Below the pieces are notes generated by a model, which saw only the letters and a list, made by a program, of their open reading frames with translations, did no database searches and was not told the DNA's origin. Source: Roseiarcus sp963709185 (GTDB taxonomy: Bacteria; Pseudomonadota; Alphaproteobacteria; Rhizobiales; Beijerinckiaceae). From it: a stretch of 64,000 nt of DNA. This document shows, piece after piece, positions 10,101-18,767 of this stretch. Made by a program: the position numbers and the translations under genes. Positions within the stretch are counted from its first letter, which is position 1, and each line of letters begins with the position of its first letter. The stretch lies in NCBI GenBank assembly GCA_963709185.1, contig CAVPVQ010000017.1, forward strand, positions 1 to 64,000. The letters run 5' to 3'.

Positions 10101-10271
10101 ATCAGCCGGCGCGACGTCGGCACTTCGGTGTTCGCCGGCATGCTCGCGGCAAGCTCGATCGGCATCTTCCTGATCCCGATGCTCTATGTCGTGTTCCAGC
10201 GGCTGCGCGAATGGGGCCACGAGCGTCTGTCGCGACGCGCGCATAAGCCCCGTCCGGCGCCGGGCGAATAG
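7122..10271 (+). CDS. RND multidrug efflux pump, inner-membrane transporter (AcrB/MexB family)
   Basis: Proton-driven HAE1-type RND transporter of 1049 aa, the usual length. It starts MISAVFVRRPRLAIVI and has 12 expected membrane helices with two large periplasmic loops. TM4 carries the proton-relay aspartates in IGIVVDDAIVVVENVER and TM10 carries the matching lysine in LAAKNGILIVEFAKEQ. The repeated porter-domain sequences are intact. Start ATG 7122 overlaps the adaptor stop (ATGA), so the two are co-translated. The upstream 180-bp gap has no obvious regulator; no TetR gene flanks it. Substrate range is unknown. Confidence 0.94.
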   Translation: MISAVFVRRPRLAIVIAVVITIAGVIAITRIPVAQFPDIVPPRVQVTANYPGASAAVVEATVAQPLEAQIVGVDKMIYMKSTSGNDGSYNLNVSFLPGSNPDTDTVNVNNRVQTALAQLPQEVQLQGLIVLKRSASVLRFMTLYSEDSKLTPVFITSYATINILDEISRVPGVGQALLFGKLNYSMRIWFDTQRLTNLNLSPSDVVNAIQAQNVQAPVGRIGARPVSDDQQFQMNVQTQGRLTTPEQFGDIVLRANPDGSVLHIRDVARVEMGAQNDDVVTRINGRPAVGMALYLTPDANAVQTATLVDRAMARLAARFPPGLKAHVVYDSTIFVADTIHEVLKTLAAAFVLVVIVVFLFLGNLRATIIPAVAVPVSLIGAFAVLLAMGYSANTVSLLALVLAIGIVVDDAIVVVENVERVLEEEPGLSPADATIKAMTQITGPIIAITLVLLSVFVPVAFIPGISGQLFRQFAVTISVAMLISALNALTLSPALCALVLRHEGARRGVMALVLRGIDKVRDGYAAVVRRLVRVAILSIPLLAVCAFAVYGLSRITPTSFLPEEDQGAFFLNVQLTDGASVARTSKTVEQIEKVLRSMPQVKDAFAVIGFSLLDSANESNAAFLVARLKPFEDRLGAANSAQTLIRRMFVESQQIRSASVVPFNLPPIIGLSTGGGFEYQLEALEGQDPATLGGVMRGIIAAGNQDPRLARVFSTFTATAPSIYLDIDRDKAQALGLNINDVFTALQSTLGGFFVNDFNLYGRTWQVNIEGEAADRRDISDIWQIYVRNKTGEMVPMRSIASLRFVAGPQVITRYNNYRSVTINGSPAPGGSSGAALAAMQEVSDKTLPPGYTFEWTGTAFQEHEASGQTGPILATAVIFAYLFLVGLYESWMIPIPVLLSVVVGVVGAYAGILISGLTLDLYAQIGLVVLIALAAKNGILIVEFAKEQREAGMAIGDAAALGARMRFRAVMMTSIAFVLGLVPLVIAEGAAQISRRDVGTSVFAGMLAASSIGIFLIPMLYVVFQRLREWGHERLSRRAHKPRPAPGE

Positions 10272-10336
10272 CGCTCATCCTCATTCCGCTTATGCATGTG
10301 GGCGACGGGCGGCGTCGCGATGTCGGAAGCGCGGGT

Positions 10337-10720
10337 CTATTGGCGTTTCAGCACGGCGTCATCGACGCTGAACGGGCCGGCCCCGGCAAGGACAATGTAA
10401 AAAAATACGAAGCAGAACAGGATCGCCGCGTCGCCACCGTTCACCGCCGGATAGAACGAGCGCGGAAAGTGCGCCATGAAATAGGCTGCGGCCATGTCGC
10501 CGCAGAGGATGAAGGCGACCGGCCGCGCATAGAAGCCGACCAGCAACGTGGCGCCGCCGAACACTTCGATCACCCCCTGTATCGCCACCAAGGGCGACAG
10601 CGCCGGCCCCGCCGCGGGGAAGCCGAACAATTTCTCCAGGCCATGTTCGACGAACAACAGCGAGGCGACGATGCGCAAGACGCTGAGCCAGTAGGGCGCC
10701 CATTTGTCCAGAAAGGCCAT
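10337..10720 (-). CDS. DoxX family membrane protein
   Basis: Small integral membrane protein of 127 aa with four predicted membrane helices and the DoxX pattern: LSVLRIVASLLFVEHGLEKL, then VIEVFGGATLLVGFYARPVA, a charged loop around FPRSFYPAVNGGDAA, and a last hydrophobic segment FCFVFFYIVLAGAG. DoxX proteins are poorly defined; some act with thiol or quinone redox systems. It is convergent with the RND pump gene and sits downstream of the large FAD/Fe-S oxidase on the same strand, 161 bp away, so co-transcription is possible. ATG 10720 is the first start matching the family N-terminus. Confidence 0.85.
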   Translation of the reverse strand: MAFLDKWAPYWLSVLRIVASLLFVEHGLEKLFGFPAAGPALSPLVAIQGVIEVFGGATLLVGFYARPVAFILCGDMAAAYFMAHFPRSFYPAVNGGDAAILFCFVFFYIVLAGAGPFSVDDAVLKRQ

Positions 10721-10881
10721 GCTGTCGCGATCCGATCGAAATCCGCGCGGTCGGCAATTCGCACGACCGATCATCCCCGCCGGAACAATCCGGCGCGCCT
10801 CATATAAGGCCGACGACGCGCCAAAATTTGGCGAATCGGCGCCACGGCGATCAACAGAGCGTGATCCCCATCGATCGAAGA

Positions 10882-13845
10882 TCAGCCTGCGCGTGGGCGC
10901 GCGCCCGGCCGCGAGGCGCGGTCGAGCGCCTCGGCGACGTGGCAGGCGACGCGGCTGGTCCCGTCGCGAATTTGATGACGGCATGAAAAGCCGTCGGCGA
11001 CGATTAGCGTATCCTCCGGCGCCGCGCGCACGGCGGGAAGCAGCGACAATTCGCCCATTGCGAGCGAAATGTCGTAGGTCTCCGCCTGATAGCCGAACGC
11101 GCCGGCCATGCCGCAGCAACTGGACTCGATCACCTGCACGTCAAGGCCGGGAATGAGGCGAAGAACCTTTTCCGTGGCGCCCATCGCGCCAAAACTCTTC
11201 TGATGGCAATGGCCGTGCAACAGCGCCGTGGCGGCGATCGGCGCCAGCGCGAGATTGAAACGCCCGGCGTCGCTCTCGCGCGCGATGAATTCCTCGAACA
11301 GCATGGCGCAGGCGGCGACCTTGTCGGCGCCATCGCCCAGCCGCATCGCCGCTATCTCGTCGCGGAAGGTCAGCAGGCAGCTCGGCTCGAGCCCGACGAT
11401 CGGCACATCGCGCTCCGCGAACGGCAGGAGCGCGGCGAGCGACCGTGCCGCCTCAAGGCGCGCCTCCTCGACCAGCCCCGCCGCGAGAAACGTGCGTCCG
11501 CAGCAGAGCGGCCGGCCGGCGCCATCGACGGCCTTCGGGACGTGAACCCGGTAACCCGCCGCCACGAGCACCCGCAACGCGGCGTCGATCTTTTCGCGCT
11601 CGAAGGTCGCGTTGAACGTATCGACGAACAACACCACTTCCGGGCCGCTCGCCGGACCGTGGCTCTCCCCGGCGGCGGTGAAACGATCGGCGCGCCACGC
11701 CGGCAACCGCCGCCGGGCGGCGAACCCGAGAATTGTCTCCGACAGGCCGGCGAGCAGGCGAACCCGGTCGCGCAGATTGAGCAGCGCGTGGAGACGCGAC
11801 GCGAGACCGGCATAGCGAGGCAGCCAGGCGATCAGGCGCTCGCGCACGCCGAGCCGGCCCTTGCCGGCGCGCGCCGCCAGCACCTCGATCTTCATGCGCG
11901 CCATGTCGACGCCGGTCGGGCATTCGCGGCGGCACGCCTTGCAGGACACGCAAAGCTTCAGGGTTTCGGCCATCGCGTCGGACGCCAGCGCGTCAGCGCC
12001 GAGTTGCCCGGAAAGCGCCAGACGAAGGCTGTTGGCCCGGCCTCGCGTTACGTCGCGCTCGTCGCGGGTGACCCGGTAGGACGGGCACATCGCGCCGCCG
12101 GCGAGCTTCCGGCATTCGCCATTGTTGTTGCACATCTCGACGGCGCCGGAGAAGCCGCCCGCCGGGCCGGGATACGCCGACCAGTCCAGCGCCGGCGCGA
12201 AGGCGCCGACGCGGTAGTTCGGCCCGAATCGGAACTTCTCGCGATCGTCGAATCGCGGCGCGCGGACAATTTTTCCCGGGTTGAACAGGCCGTCCGGATC
12301 GAAGCGATCCTTGACCTCCTCGAAAGCCCGCACCAGGCGCGATCCGAACATGCTCTCATGAAATTCGGAGCGCGCGATGCCGTCGCCGTGCTCGCCGGAG
12401 TGCGAACCCTTGTAGGCGCGCACCAGCGCGAACGCCTCCTCGGCGATCGCCCGCATCGCCTTCACGTCTTTGTCGAGCTTCAGGTTGAGAACCGGCCGCA
12501 CGTGCAGGCAGCCCTCGGACGCATGGGCGTACCAGGTTCCCCGCGTCCCGTGCTTTTCGAACACTTCGGTCAGCCGGGCGGTGTATTCGGCCAGATGCGC
12601 AAGCGGCACCGCGCAGTCCTCAACGAACGAGACGGGTTTGCGCTCGTCCTTCATCGACATCATGATGTTAAGGCCGGCCGCGCGCAGTTCGGCGATCGCC
12701 GTCTGCGCGGCGGGATCGAGCACCTCGACCACGCCGCCCCATTTGTTCGCTTCGCGATCCCATCCGAGCCCGAGATCGCCGATCACCTGCGTGAGGCGCG
12801 ACAGCCTCCTTCGGTTCTCCTGGTCGTTTTCGGCGAATTCGACGACCAGCACGGCCTCCGGCTCGCCGCGCAGAAACTGCGCGAGCGTCGGTCTGAAAAT
12901 CGCGATTCCGGCCGCCAGGCCCAACATGGTCCGGTCGACGAGTTCGACCGCGATCGGCTTCAGCGCGACGATATATTGCGCCGCGTTCATCGCCTCGAAG
13001 AACGAACCGAAGTGACAGACCCCGACGGCGCGGCGCCCCAGCAGCGGCGACAGCTTCAGTTCGATCGCCGTCGAGAAGCCGAGGGTTCCTTCCGACCCGA
13101 CCAGAAGATGGGCGAGATTGACCCGCCCGTCGGACTGCCGGCCGGGCGCCGCGAGGGCGTCCAGATTGTAGCCGCCGACCCGTCGCTGGACGGCCGGAAA
13201 CCGCGCCGCCACCTCGTCCGCCTCCCGCGCCCCGATGTTGAGGAGATCGCCGAACAGCGCCCGGCGCGGGTCATCCGCGGCAAGATCGGACAGGTCGGCT
13301 TGCACCGATCCGAAATGCGCCGCCGAACCGTCGGCGAGCAAGGCGTCGATCGACAGGACATTGTCGCGCATCGTGCCGTAGCGAAGCGATCGTCCGCCGC
13401 ACGCGTTGTTGCCCGCCATGCCGCCGAGGGTCGCGCGCGAGGCTGTGGAGACATCGACCGGAAACCACAATCCGTGCGGCTTCAGCCGCCGGTTGAGTTC
13501 GTCGAGCACGACGCCGGGCTCGACCTTGCAGAGCGCCGCCTCGACATCCAGCGAGAGGATGTTGTTGAGGCGTTTGGAGCAATCGACGACCAGCGCCTCG
13601 TTGACCGTCTGTCCGCTTTGCGAGGTCCCGCCGCCGCGCGCAAGCACCGGGACTTTCTCGGACCGCGCGAGGCTCAGGGCGCGCGTCGCCTGCTCCATCG
13701 ATCCGGGGACGACGACGCCGACCGGCATGATCTGATAGGCCGACGCATCGGTGGCGTAACGGCCGCGCGCGAACGCGTCGAACCGGACTTCGCCGACGCT
13801 TTCCTCGCGCAGCCGGCGCTCGAGCGCCGCGTGACGACCCCGCAT
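10882..13845 (-). CDS. FAD-linked oxidase/Fe-S oxidoreductase fusion (D-lactate dehydrogenase-like)
   Basis: A 987-aa fusion of a GlcD-like FAD enzyme with a GlcF-like Fe-S subunit, as in the large bacterial D-lactate/D-2-hydroxyacid dehydrogenases that feed electrons to quinone. In order: PCMH-type FAD domain with VLARGGGTSQSGQTVN (near residue 68-84) and LGGMAGNNACGG; FAD-oxidase C-terminal domain; a first cluster motif with CNNNGEC and CPSY (near 570-590); a second, CVSCKACRRECP (near 630-642); and two CCG heterodisulfide-reductase-like domains, one with LCCGRTF and the last with HGHCHQKSF and ESSCCGMAGAFG near 905-917. It precedes DoxX on the same strand and follows the aminotransferase gene by 47 bp, consistent with hydroxyacid/glyoxylate metabolism. 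Exact substrate is unproven. Confidence 0.9.
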   Translation of the reverse strand: MRGRHAALERRLREESVGEVRFDAFARGRYATDASAYQIMPVGVVVPGSMEQATRALSLARSEKVPVLARGGGTSQSGQTVNEALVVDCSKRLNNILSLDVEAALCKVEPGVVLDELNRRLKPHGLWFPVDVSTASRATLGGMAGNNACGGRSLRYGTMRDNVLSIDALLADGSAAHFGSVQADLSDLAADDPRRALFGDLLNIGAREADEVAARFPAVQRRVGGYNLDALAAPGRQSDGRVNLAHLLVGSEGTLGFSTAIELKLSPLLGRRAVGVCHFGSFFEAMNAAQYIVALKPIAVELVDRTMLGLAAGIAIFRPTLAQFLRGEPEAVLVVEFAENDQENRRRLSRLTQVIGDLGLGWDREANKWGGVVEVLDPAAQTAIAELRAAGLNIMMSMKDERKPVSFVEDCAVPLAHLAEYTARLTEVFEKHGTRGTWYAHASEGCLHVRPVLNLKLDKDVKAMRAIAEEAFALVRAYKGSHSGEHGDGIARSEFHESMFGSRLVRAFEEVKDRFDPDGLFNPGKIVRAPRFDDREKFRFGPNYRVGAFAPALDWSAYPGPAGGFSGAVEMCNNNGECRKLAGGAMCPSYRVTRDERDVTRGRANSLRLALSGQLGADALASDAMAETLKLCVSCKACRRECPTGVDMARMKIEVLAARAGKGRLGVRERLIAWLPRYAGLASRLHALLNLRDRVRLLAGLSETILGFAARRRLPAWRADRFTAAGESHGPASGPEVVLFVDTFNATFEREKIDAALRVLVAAGYRVHVPKAVDGAGRPLCCGRTFLAAGLVEEARLEAARSLAALLPFAERDVPIVGLEPSCLLTFRDEIAAMRLGDGADKVAACAMLFEEFIARESDAGRFNLALAPIAATALLHGHCHQKSFGAMGATEKVLRLIPGLDVQVIESSCCGMAGAFGYQAETYDISLAMGELSLLPAVRAAPEDTLIVADGFSCRHQIRDGTSRVACHVAEALDRASRPGARPRAG

Positions 13846-13892
13846 TCACCCGTTCCCCCGCCGGACTCCCCGGGCGTCGAATGTCCAGCCGA

Positions 13893-15086
13893 TCAGCAAG
13901 AAGCGCCCGCTTCGGCCAGCACGGTCATCGCCGCCGCGACGCCGCCTTCCGCGTGCGGGACGCCGGCCAGCCGCAGCGCCATCTCCACGCCGCCGAGCGC
14001 GCCGATCAGCGACAGGTCGTTGAAGTCGCCGAGGTGCCCGATCCGAAACACCCGGTCCTTGAGAATCCCGAGGCCGTTGCCGAGGCTCATGTCGAAGCGC
14101 TCCAAGATCAGCGCGCGCAGCGCGTCCGCACTGTGTCCGTCCGGCAGTCGCACGGCGGTGAGCGAGCCGGAGTAATGATCCGGCTCCAGGCATTGCACCT
14201 CGATCCCTCCCTCTCGTCCCCAGGCCCGCACCGCCGCGCGCGTCGCCGCGCCGTGCCGCGCGTGGCGGGCGAAGACATTGGGCAGGCCCTCCTCGTCGAG
14301 CATCGCCAGCGCCTCCTGCAATCCGCGCAACATGTTGGTGGCCGGCGTGTAGGGGAAATAGAAGGTCGCGTTGGCTTCGAGCATCGGGCGCCAGTCCCAG
14401 TAGCTGCGCGGCAACCGCGCCGTTTCCGCGGCGGCGAGCGCGCGCGGGCTGACCGCGTTGAACGACAGGCCCGGCGGCAGCATCAGCCCCTTCTGGCTTC
14501 CCGCCACCGTGACGTCGACGCCCCATTCGTCATGGCGGTAGTCGATCGAGCCCAGCGAGGAGATGGTGTCGACCATCAGCAGCGCGGGGTGCCCGGCGGC
14601 GGCGATCGCCGCACGCACGGCGGCGATCGGACTGACGCAGCCGGTCGACGTCTCGTTGTGGACGACGCACACGGCGCGGATGCGATGGGCGTCGTCCTGG
14701 CGCAGCGCCGCCTCGATCGCCGCCGGGTCGGCGCCCCGGCGCCAGTCGGTCTCCAGCATGATCGGAGCGAGGCCAAGCCTGGTCGCCATCTCGCGCCACA
14801 GCGTCGCGAACCAGCCGGTGCGCACCATCAGCACCGCCTCGCCAGGCGACAGCGTGTTGACCAGCGCCGCCTCCCACGCGCCGGTTCCCGAGGCGGGGTA
14901 GATCACCACGGGTCCGGCGGCGCCGACCACCCGCCGCATGCCGGTCAACACGGCGCGTCCCAATTCCGCGAAGCCCGGACCCCGATGGTCGATGGTCGGC
15001 TCGGCGATCGCGCGCAAGACGCGGTCGGGCACATTGGTCGGGCCGGGAATCTGCAGGAAGTGGCGGCCGGGGGCGCGAGCGTTCAC
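13893..15086 (-). CDS. PLP-dependent aminotransferase, serine/alanine-glyoxylate type
   Basis: Class V aminotransferase of 397 aa. It has the family opening HFLQIPGPTNVPDRVL, the cofactor-binding region YPASGTGAWEAAL, VHNETSTGCVSP, the aspartate in LLMVDTISSLGS, and the Schiff-base lysine in AGSQKGLMLPPG near residue 199. This arrangement matches serine-glyoxylate and alanine-glyoxylate aminotransferases, which make glycine from glyoxylate and are used in the serine cycle and photorespiration-like routes. The start is GTG 15086 with GGGGAG seven bases upstream. It is the first gene of a minus-strand set with the FAD/Fe-S oxidase and perhaps DoxX, and faces a divergent binding-protein gene across a 302-bp gap. 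Confidence 0.88.
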   Translation of the reverse strand: MNARAPGRHFLQIPGPTNVPDRVLRAIAEPTIDHRGPGFAELGRAVLTGMRRVVGAAGPVVIYPASGTGAWEAALVNTLSPGEAVLMVRTGWFATLWREMATRLGLAPIMLETDWRRGADPAAIEAALRQDDAHRIRAVCVVHNETSTGCVSPIAAVRAAIAAAGHPALLMVDTISSLGSIDYRHDEWGVDVTVAGSQKGLMLPPGLSFNAVSPRALAAAETARLPRSYWDWRPMLEANATFYFPYTPATNMLRGLQEALAMLDEEGLPNVFARHARHGAATRAAVRAWGREGGIEVQCLEPDHYSGSLTAVRLPDGHSADALRALILERFDMSLGNGLGILKDRVFRIGHLGDFNDLSLIGALGGVEMALRLAGVPHAEGGVAAAMTVLAEAGASC

Positions 15087-15388
15087 AATTTATCTCCCCG
15101 CGACAGGCGGCGCGAACAACGGCGGGCCGGAGCGGCGCCCCGGGCGCCGACCTCGCCGCGCGCGATCGCCCGCGGCGCCGCGGGAACGATACAAGACCTC
15201 GCCGCAATGCCCAAACCCGGCGGCCGCGACGGCGGTGAATGGGCGCCATTCCGCCTCCGGCGGCCATGGCCCGATGGTCACGATTGCGTTAGGGCCGCGT
15301 GAACGCGGTTGTTCCGAAAGGCGGAATGGGACACGTTGAACGGCGATCGGAGCGGTTCGTCCGACGCCGCCAATCAAGGAAAAACGCG
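15087..15388. other. Divergent intergenic region between aminotransferase and binding-protein genes
   Basis: This 302-bp gap must hold the promoters for both divergent genes. A perfect 6-bp inverted repeat with a two-base centre (CCGCGT-GA-ACGCGG) lies at 15295-15308 and could be an operator. A short hairpin, TTCCG-AAAGG-CGGAA, follows at about 15312-15326 and resembles a sequence near 27571. The binding-protein ribosome site is AAGGA at about 15377-15381. No gene or RNA was recognised here. Confidence 0.4.
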
Positions 15389-16525
15389 ATGACGCTCAGA
15401 GCAATTCTGGTGACGGGAAGCCTGCTGGCCAGCCTGACGGCCTCGGCCGCAGATCCCGTTCGCATCGGCGTCACGACCATCCTCAGCGGACCCCTCGCCG
15501 ATCGCGGACAAAGCGAACAATATGGCGTCGAGCTCGCCCTGTCGCGCATCAACCAGGCCGGCGGCGTGCTGGGCCGCCCGGTCGAGGCGTTCTACGGCGA
15601 CAACGCGGCGGACATACCGACTGGAATCAAGGCGACGAAGCGGCTGATCGAGGAGGAGCATGTGCCGGTGCTGCTGGGCGCCCTCGCGACGCCGGTCACC
15701 CACGCGATCATGCCGATCACGCAAGCGGCGAAGGTGCCGCTGGTCATCGACATTTCGGCGGGCCAGGATTTTGTCGACGCTTCGGGCGTCGGCGGCGACG
15801 ACTACGCGTTCAAGACGATTCCTTCCGATCGCGATATCGCGATCGGCCTGATAGGCTGGCTGAAGGGACAGGGCGTCGGCAGTGTGGCGATCGTCGCCGA
15901 CGACAACGACTTCAACAAGACCAATGCCGCCAGCATGGAGAAGGCCGCGACCGCCGCCGGCGTCAAGACGCTCGCCAGCGAGACGATCGCCAAGGGCGCC
16001 ACGGATCTCGCTCCGCTGCTGGAGCGGTTCAAGGCGCTGGCGCCCGATCGGATCGTCTGCGTGCTGGGTCCTTCGACCGCGCCGTTTTTTCGCGCCTACG
16101 AACAGACGCCGGGAAGCGCGCCGGTCACCGGCCGCGTGGATTTCGCGGCGGCGATCGGCGCGTTGTCGCCGCAATTCGTCGCCGCGGGGAGCCTCGCCAA
16201 CGCCACCGGCGTCACGGTGTTCAACCCGTTCATCGAGACGCCGGGAGTCAAGGATTTCGTCGCGGCCTATCGCGCCAAATACGGGTTGACGCCGACCCAG
16301 CGTTCGTTCTTCGCCTATGAATCGACCAACCTGGTGGTCGATGCGATCCGCCGCGCCGGTTCGGACAAGCCCGAAGACATCCAGAAGGCGCTGAAATCCT
16401 CGAACATGCCCTCGCTGCTGGGCGGCAGCTATGCGATGGACGACCACAATCATCCGCATACGCCGCTGCAGATCATCGGCGTGCGCGACGGCAAGGTCAG
16501 CGTGATCGCGCAGGTCGGCGGCTGA
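15389..16525 (+). CDS. Liv-type ABC transporter substrate-binding protein, solitary
   Basis: Periplasmic binding protein of 378 aa from the Peripla_BP_6 (branched-chain amino acid) family. A Sec signal (AILVTGSLLASLTASAA) precedes the first strand DPVRIGVTTILSGPLADRG and the typical NQAGGVLGRPVEAFYGDN. Mid-protein VSIDISAGQ-like region and the second domain strand VGSVAIVADDNDFNKTNA follow the fold. No permease or ATPase lies beside it, so it may feed the Liv operon at 1.3-4.6 kb or an importer outside the window. It is divergent from the aminotransferase gene and 66 bp before an MFS gene. Confidence 0.9.
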   Translation: MTLRAILVTGSLLASLTASAADPVRIGVTTILSGPLADRGQSEQYGVELALSRINQAGGVLGRPVEAFYGDNAADIPTGIKATKRLIEEEHVPVLLGALATPVTHAIMPITQAAKVPLVIDISAGQDFVDASGVGGDDYAFKTIPSDRDIAIGLIGWLKGQGVGSVAIVADDNDFNKTNAASMEKAATAAGVKTLASETIAKGATDLAPLLERFKALAPDRIVCVLGPSTAPFFRAYEQTPGSAPVTGRVDFAAAIGALSPQFVAAGSLANATGVTVFNPFIETPGVKDFVAAYRAKYGLTPTQRSFFAYESTNLVVDAIRRAGSDKPEDIQKALKSSNMPSLLGGSYAMDDHNHPHTPLQIIGVRDGKVSVIAQVGG

Positions 16526-16590
16526 CGTAAGCAAAGTCCGCACGCGCGCCGGCCCGTCCCGCCAACGTCCTGACAGGAAGCTGACCCCTT

Positions 16591-17811
16591 ATGACGACTT
16601 CGACAACGGCGTCGGCCAAAACCGGCGTCGCCGAAAAAACCCTGTCGGCCGGAATGACGACGCTGCTCGCCGCAGCCTGCGGCCTGACGGCGGCCAATGT
16701 CTACTACGCGCAGCCGCTGATCGGCCTGATCGCACCCGCCGTGGGCCTCGGCGACCGGGCCGCGAGCCTGATCGTCACGGTCACCCAGGTCGGCTATTGC
16801 ATCGGCCTGATCCTGCTCGTGCCGCTCGGCGACCTCATCGAAAACCGCGCCTTGACGTTCTGGACGCTGCTGGCCGATGTCGTGGCGCTGCTGGCGGCGG
16901 CGCTCGCCCCGTCCGCCCTGGCCTTTCTCTCCGCCGCGCTGTTCATCGGGGTCGCCTCGGTCGCCACGCAGATGCTGGTGCCGATCGCCGCCCATCTCGC
17001 GCCGGACGCCACCCGTGGGCGGACGATCGGCAATGTGATGAGCGGCCTGCTGCTCGGCATCATGCTGGCGCGCCCGGTCTCCAGCCTGATCGCCGACGTC
17101 TTCGGCTGGCGGGCGGTGTTCGGGCTCTCGGCCCTCGCCATCACCGCTCTGGCGTTCGCGCTGCGCGCGCGGTTGCCCGAACGGGCGCCGAAGGTCGACC
17201 ACGGCTATGTCACGCTGATCGCGTCCTTGTGGACGCTGCTGCGCGACACGCCGGTCCTGCGGCGCCGCGCCGCCTATCAGGCGGCGCTGTTCGCGGCGTT
17301 CAGCCTTTACTGGACGGCGGTTCCCCTCGAACTCGCCGGGCCGGCTTTCGGATTGAGCCAGCGCGGCATCGCGCTGTTCGCCTTCGCCGGGGCGGCCGGC
17401 GCGCTGGCCGCGCCAATCGTCGGGCGCATCGCCGACCGGGGCTGGAGCCGCGGCGCCACCGCTGTGTCGATGGCGATGGTCGCGGCGGCTTTCCCGGTGG
17501 CGCGGATCGACGCCGGCGGATCGCTGATCGCGCTGCTGGCCGGCGCCGTTCTGCTGGATGCCGGCGTCCAGGGCAATCAGGTGGTCAGCCAGCGCGTCAT
17601 CTACGCGCTCGGCGACCAGGCCCGCAGCCGGTTGAACGGCCTCTACATCGCGATGTTTTTCGTAGGCGGCGCCGTGGGCTCGTCGATCGCCAGCCTCGCC
17701 TTCGCGTCGGGCGGCTGGGAGCGGGTAAGCTGGATCGGCATGGTCTTTCCGCTCATCGCGCTGGCGCTGTTCGCGGGCGAATCGCTGCGGCCGGCGCGCG
17801 GGGCGGGCTGA
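16591..17811 (+). CDS. MFS transporter
   Basis: Major facilitator of 406 aa with about 12 membrane helices. The N-terminal pattern TAANVYYAQPLIGLIAP, then QVGYCIGLILLVPLGDLIENR (motif A region), matches the AraJ/YnfM-like group of drug and metabolite exporters. A second motif A-like loop is at APIVGRIADRGWSRG. It follows the solitary binding protein in the same direction with a 66-bp gap and could share a transcript. The exported substrate is unknown. The 236 bp after it are GC-rich and show no gene. Confidence 0.88.
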   Translation: MTTSTTASAKTGVAEKTLSAGMTTLLAAACGLTAANVYYAQPLIGLIAPAVGLGDRAASLIVTVTQVGYCIGLILLVPLGDLIENRALTFWTLLADVVALLAAALAPSALAFLSAALFIGVASVATQMLVPIAAHLAPDATRGRTIGNVMSGLLLGIMLARPVSSLIADVFGWRAVFGLSALAITALAFALRARLPERAPKVDHGYVTLIASLWTLLRDTPVLRRRAAYQAALFAAFSLYWTAVPLELAGPAFGLSQRGIALFAFAGAAGALAAPIVGRIADRGWSRGATAVSMAMVAAAFPVARIDAGGSLIALLAGAVLLDAGVQGNQVVSQRVIYALGDQARSRLNGLYIAMFFVGGAVGSSIASLAFASGGWERVSWIGMVFPLIALALFAGESLRPARGAG

Positions 17812-18047
17812 CAGCGCGCCGACGGCCGACGTATCCGGCGGATCGCCGCCTCGCGCGTCGCCGACGCGCGGGAGCCTCGCCGCGGCGGGCGATTCGACAG
17901 GTTTGAGCGGTCCTGGACGCCGGCGAGACCGGCCAGCCGGTCGATTTCGGCGTTGCTCTCGCCTCCCCGCGCGGCTAGGCTTCCCTTGACTATTCTGTCC
18001 TGAAGCGCCGCTGTTCTTTTCGCCGCCGCGTTTCTCGTGAGATCGAA

Positions 18048-18767
18048 ATGACAGGAATCGCAGGGCGGGACGTCAAGCCCGGAGAGGAAGAGCCCGGGGA
18101 GACGTCGCTGGAGCAACGCTTTCGGGACGCCGGCGCGGGGGCCTTGATCGATGAATTGAGCGGCCTGTCGGCGTCGGTCGCCGCGATCTCCAAAAGACTG
18201 GCCGAAGTCGAACGGTCGGCCGAAACCATCCTCGCGCTGCTCGATTTTCCTCTTCCAAGACAAGGCGCCGCGCGGACGCCTCTGATGAAGCGGGTCGTCG
18301 TCACGGCCAGGATGTTCTGCAACCCGGCGGACGGGTTTCATCGGCTGGAATTTTCTCCGGACGGCACGGCGTTTCGATGGACCGGGCCCCGGTCGGAGTT
18401 TCGTTTCACGGTCTATGTCGATCGACGGCAAGGCTGCCGCGCCGAGCTGGCGCTGATCGACAATGAGCGGATGCGAGATGTGGCCGAACTTGCCTGCTAC
18501 ATCGACCGGAGCTGGACGCCGTGCGAATTGCGCCGCGCCGATGGCGAGGCGCTTGCGCGGGTGAGCTTCAGCCTGCCCCCGCTTGAGATAAACCGCGGGA
18601 CCGAAATTCTCTTCTCGGCGCCGTTCATGTTCGTGCCGCGGGATCTGAACCCCGACAGCCTGGACACCCGCTCGCTGGGCGTGCAGTTCGTCGAACTGCG
18701 CATCGACCGCTCTGACGTCGGGGTCGCTCAAGCTGGGTCAGACGATGTCAAGCATTCCGCGAATTAG
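18048..18767 (+). CDS. Conserved-type hypothetical protein in polysaccharide locus, beta-rich C-terminus
   Basis: A 239-aa soluble protein with no signal peptide or membrane segment. Residues about 40-75 look helical (a short coiled stretch, VAAISKRLAEVERSAETI). Residues about 80-239 look like a beta-sandwich: alternating hydrophobic strands, with RWTGPRSEFRFTVYVDRR, FSLPPLEINRGTEILF and a final strand LGVQFVELRIDRSD after TRSL. Similar terminal modules occur in alphaproteobacterial exopolysaccharide glycosyltransferases (from memory, not searched). Its last 23 bases overlap the following GT2 gene, so the two are coupled. Function is not recognised; a carbohydrate-binding or accessory role is a guess. 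Confidence 0.7.
   Translation: MTGIAGRDVKPGEEEPGETSLEQRFRDAGAGALIDELSGLSASVAAISKRLAEVERSAETILALLDFPLPRQGAARTPLMKRVVVTARMFCNPADGFHRLEFSPDGTAFRWTGPRSEFRFTVYVDRRQGCRAELALIDNERMRDVAELACYIDRSWTPCELRRADGEALARVSFSLPPLEINRGTEILFSAPFMFVPRDLNPDSLDTRSLGVQFVELRIDRSDVGVAQAGSDDVKHSAN

Noticed and set aside
6906..10244. Very long open frame on the minus strand opposite the RND pump
   Set aside because: Composition (Arg, His, Asp, Gln-rich repeats) is that of an antisense shadow of a high-GC gene; no domain is visible.
11203..14175. 990-codon open frame opposite the FAD/Fe-S oxidase
   Set aside because: Antisense shadow with no motif; the minus-strand gene has complete FAD and Fe-S motifs.
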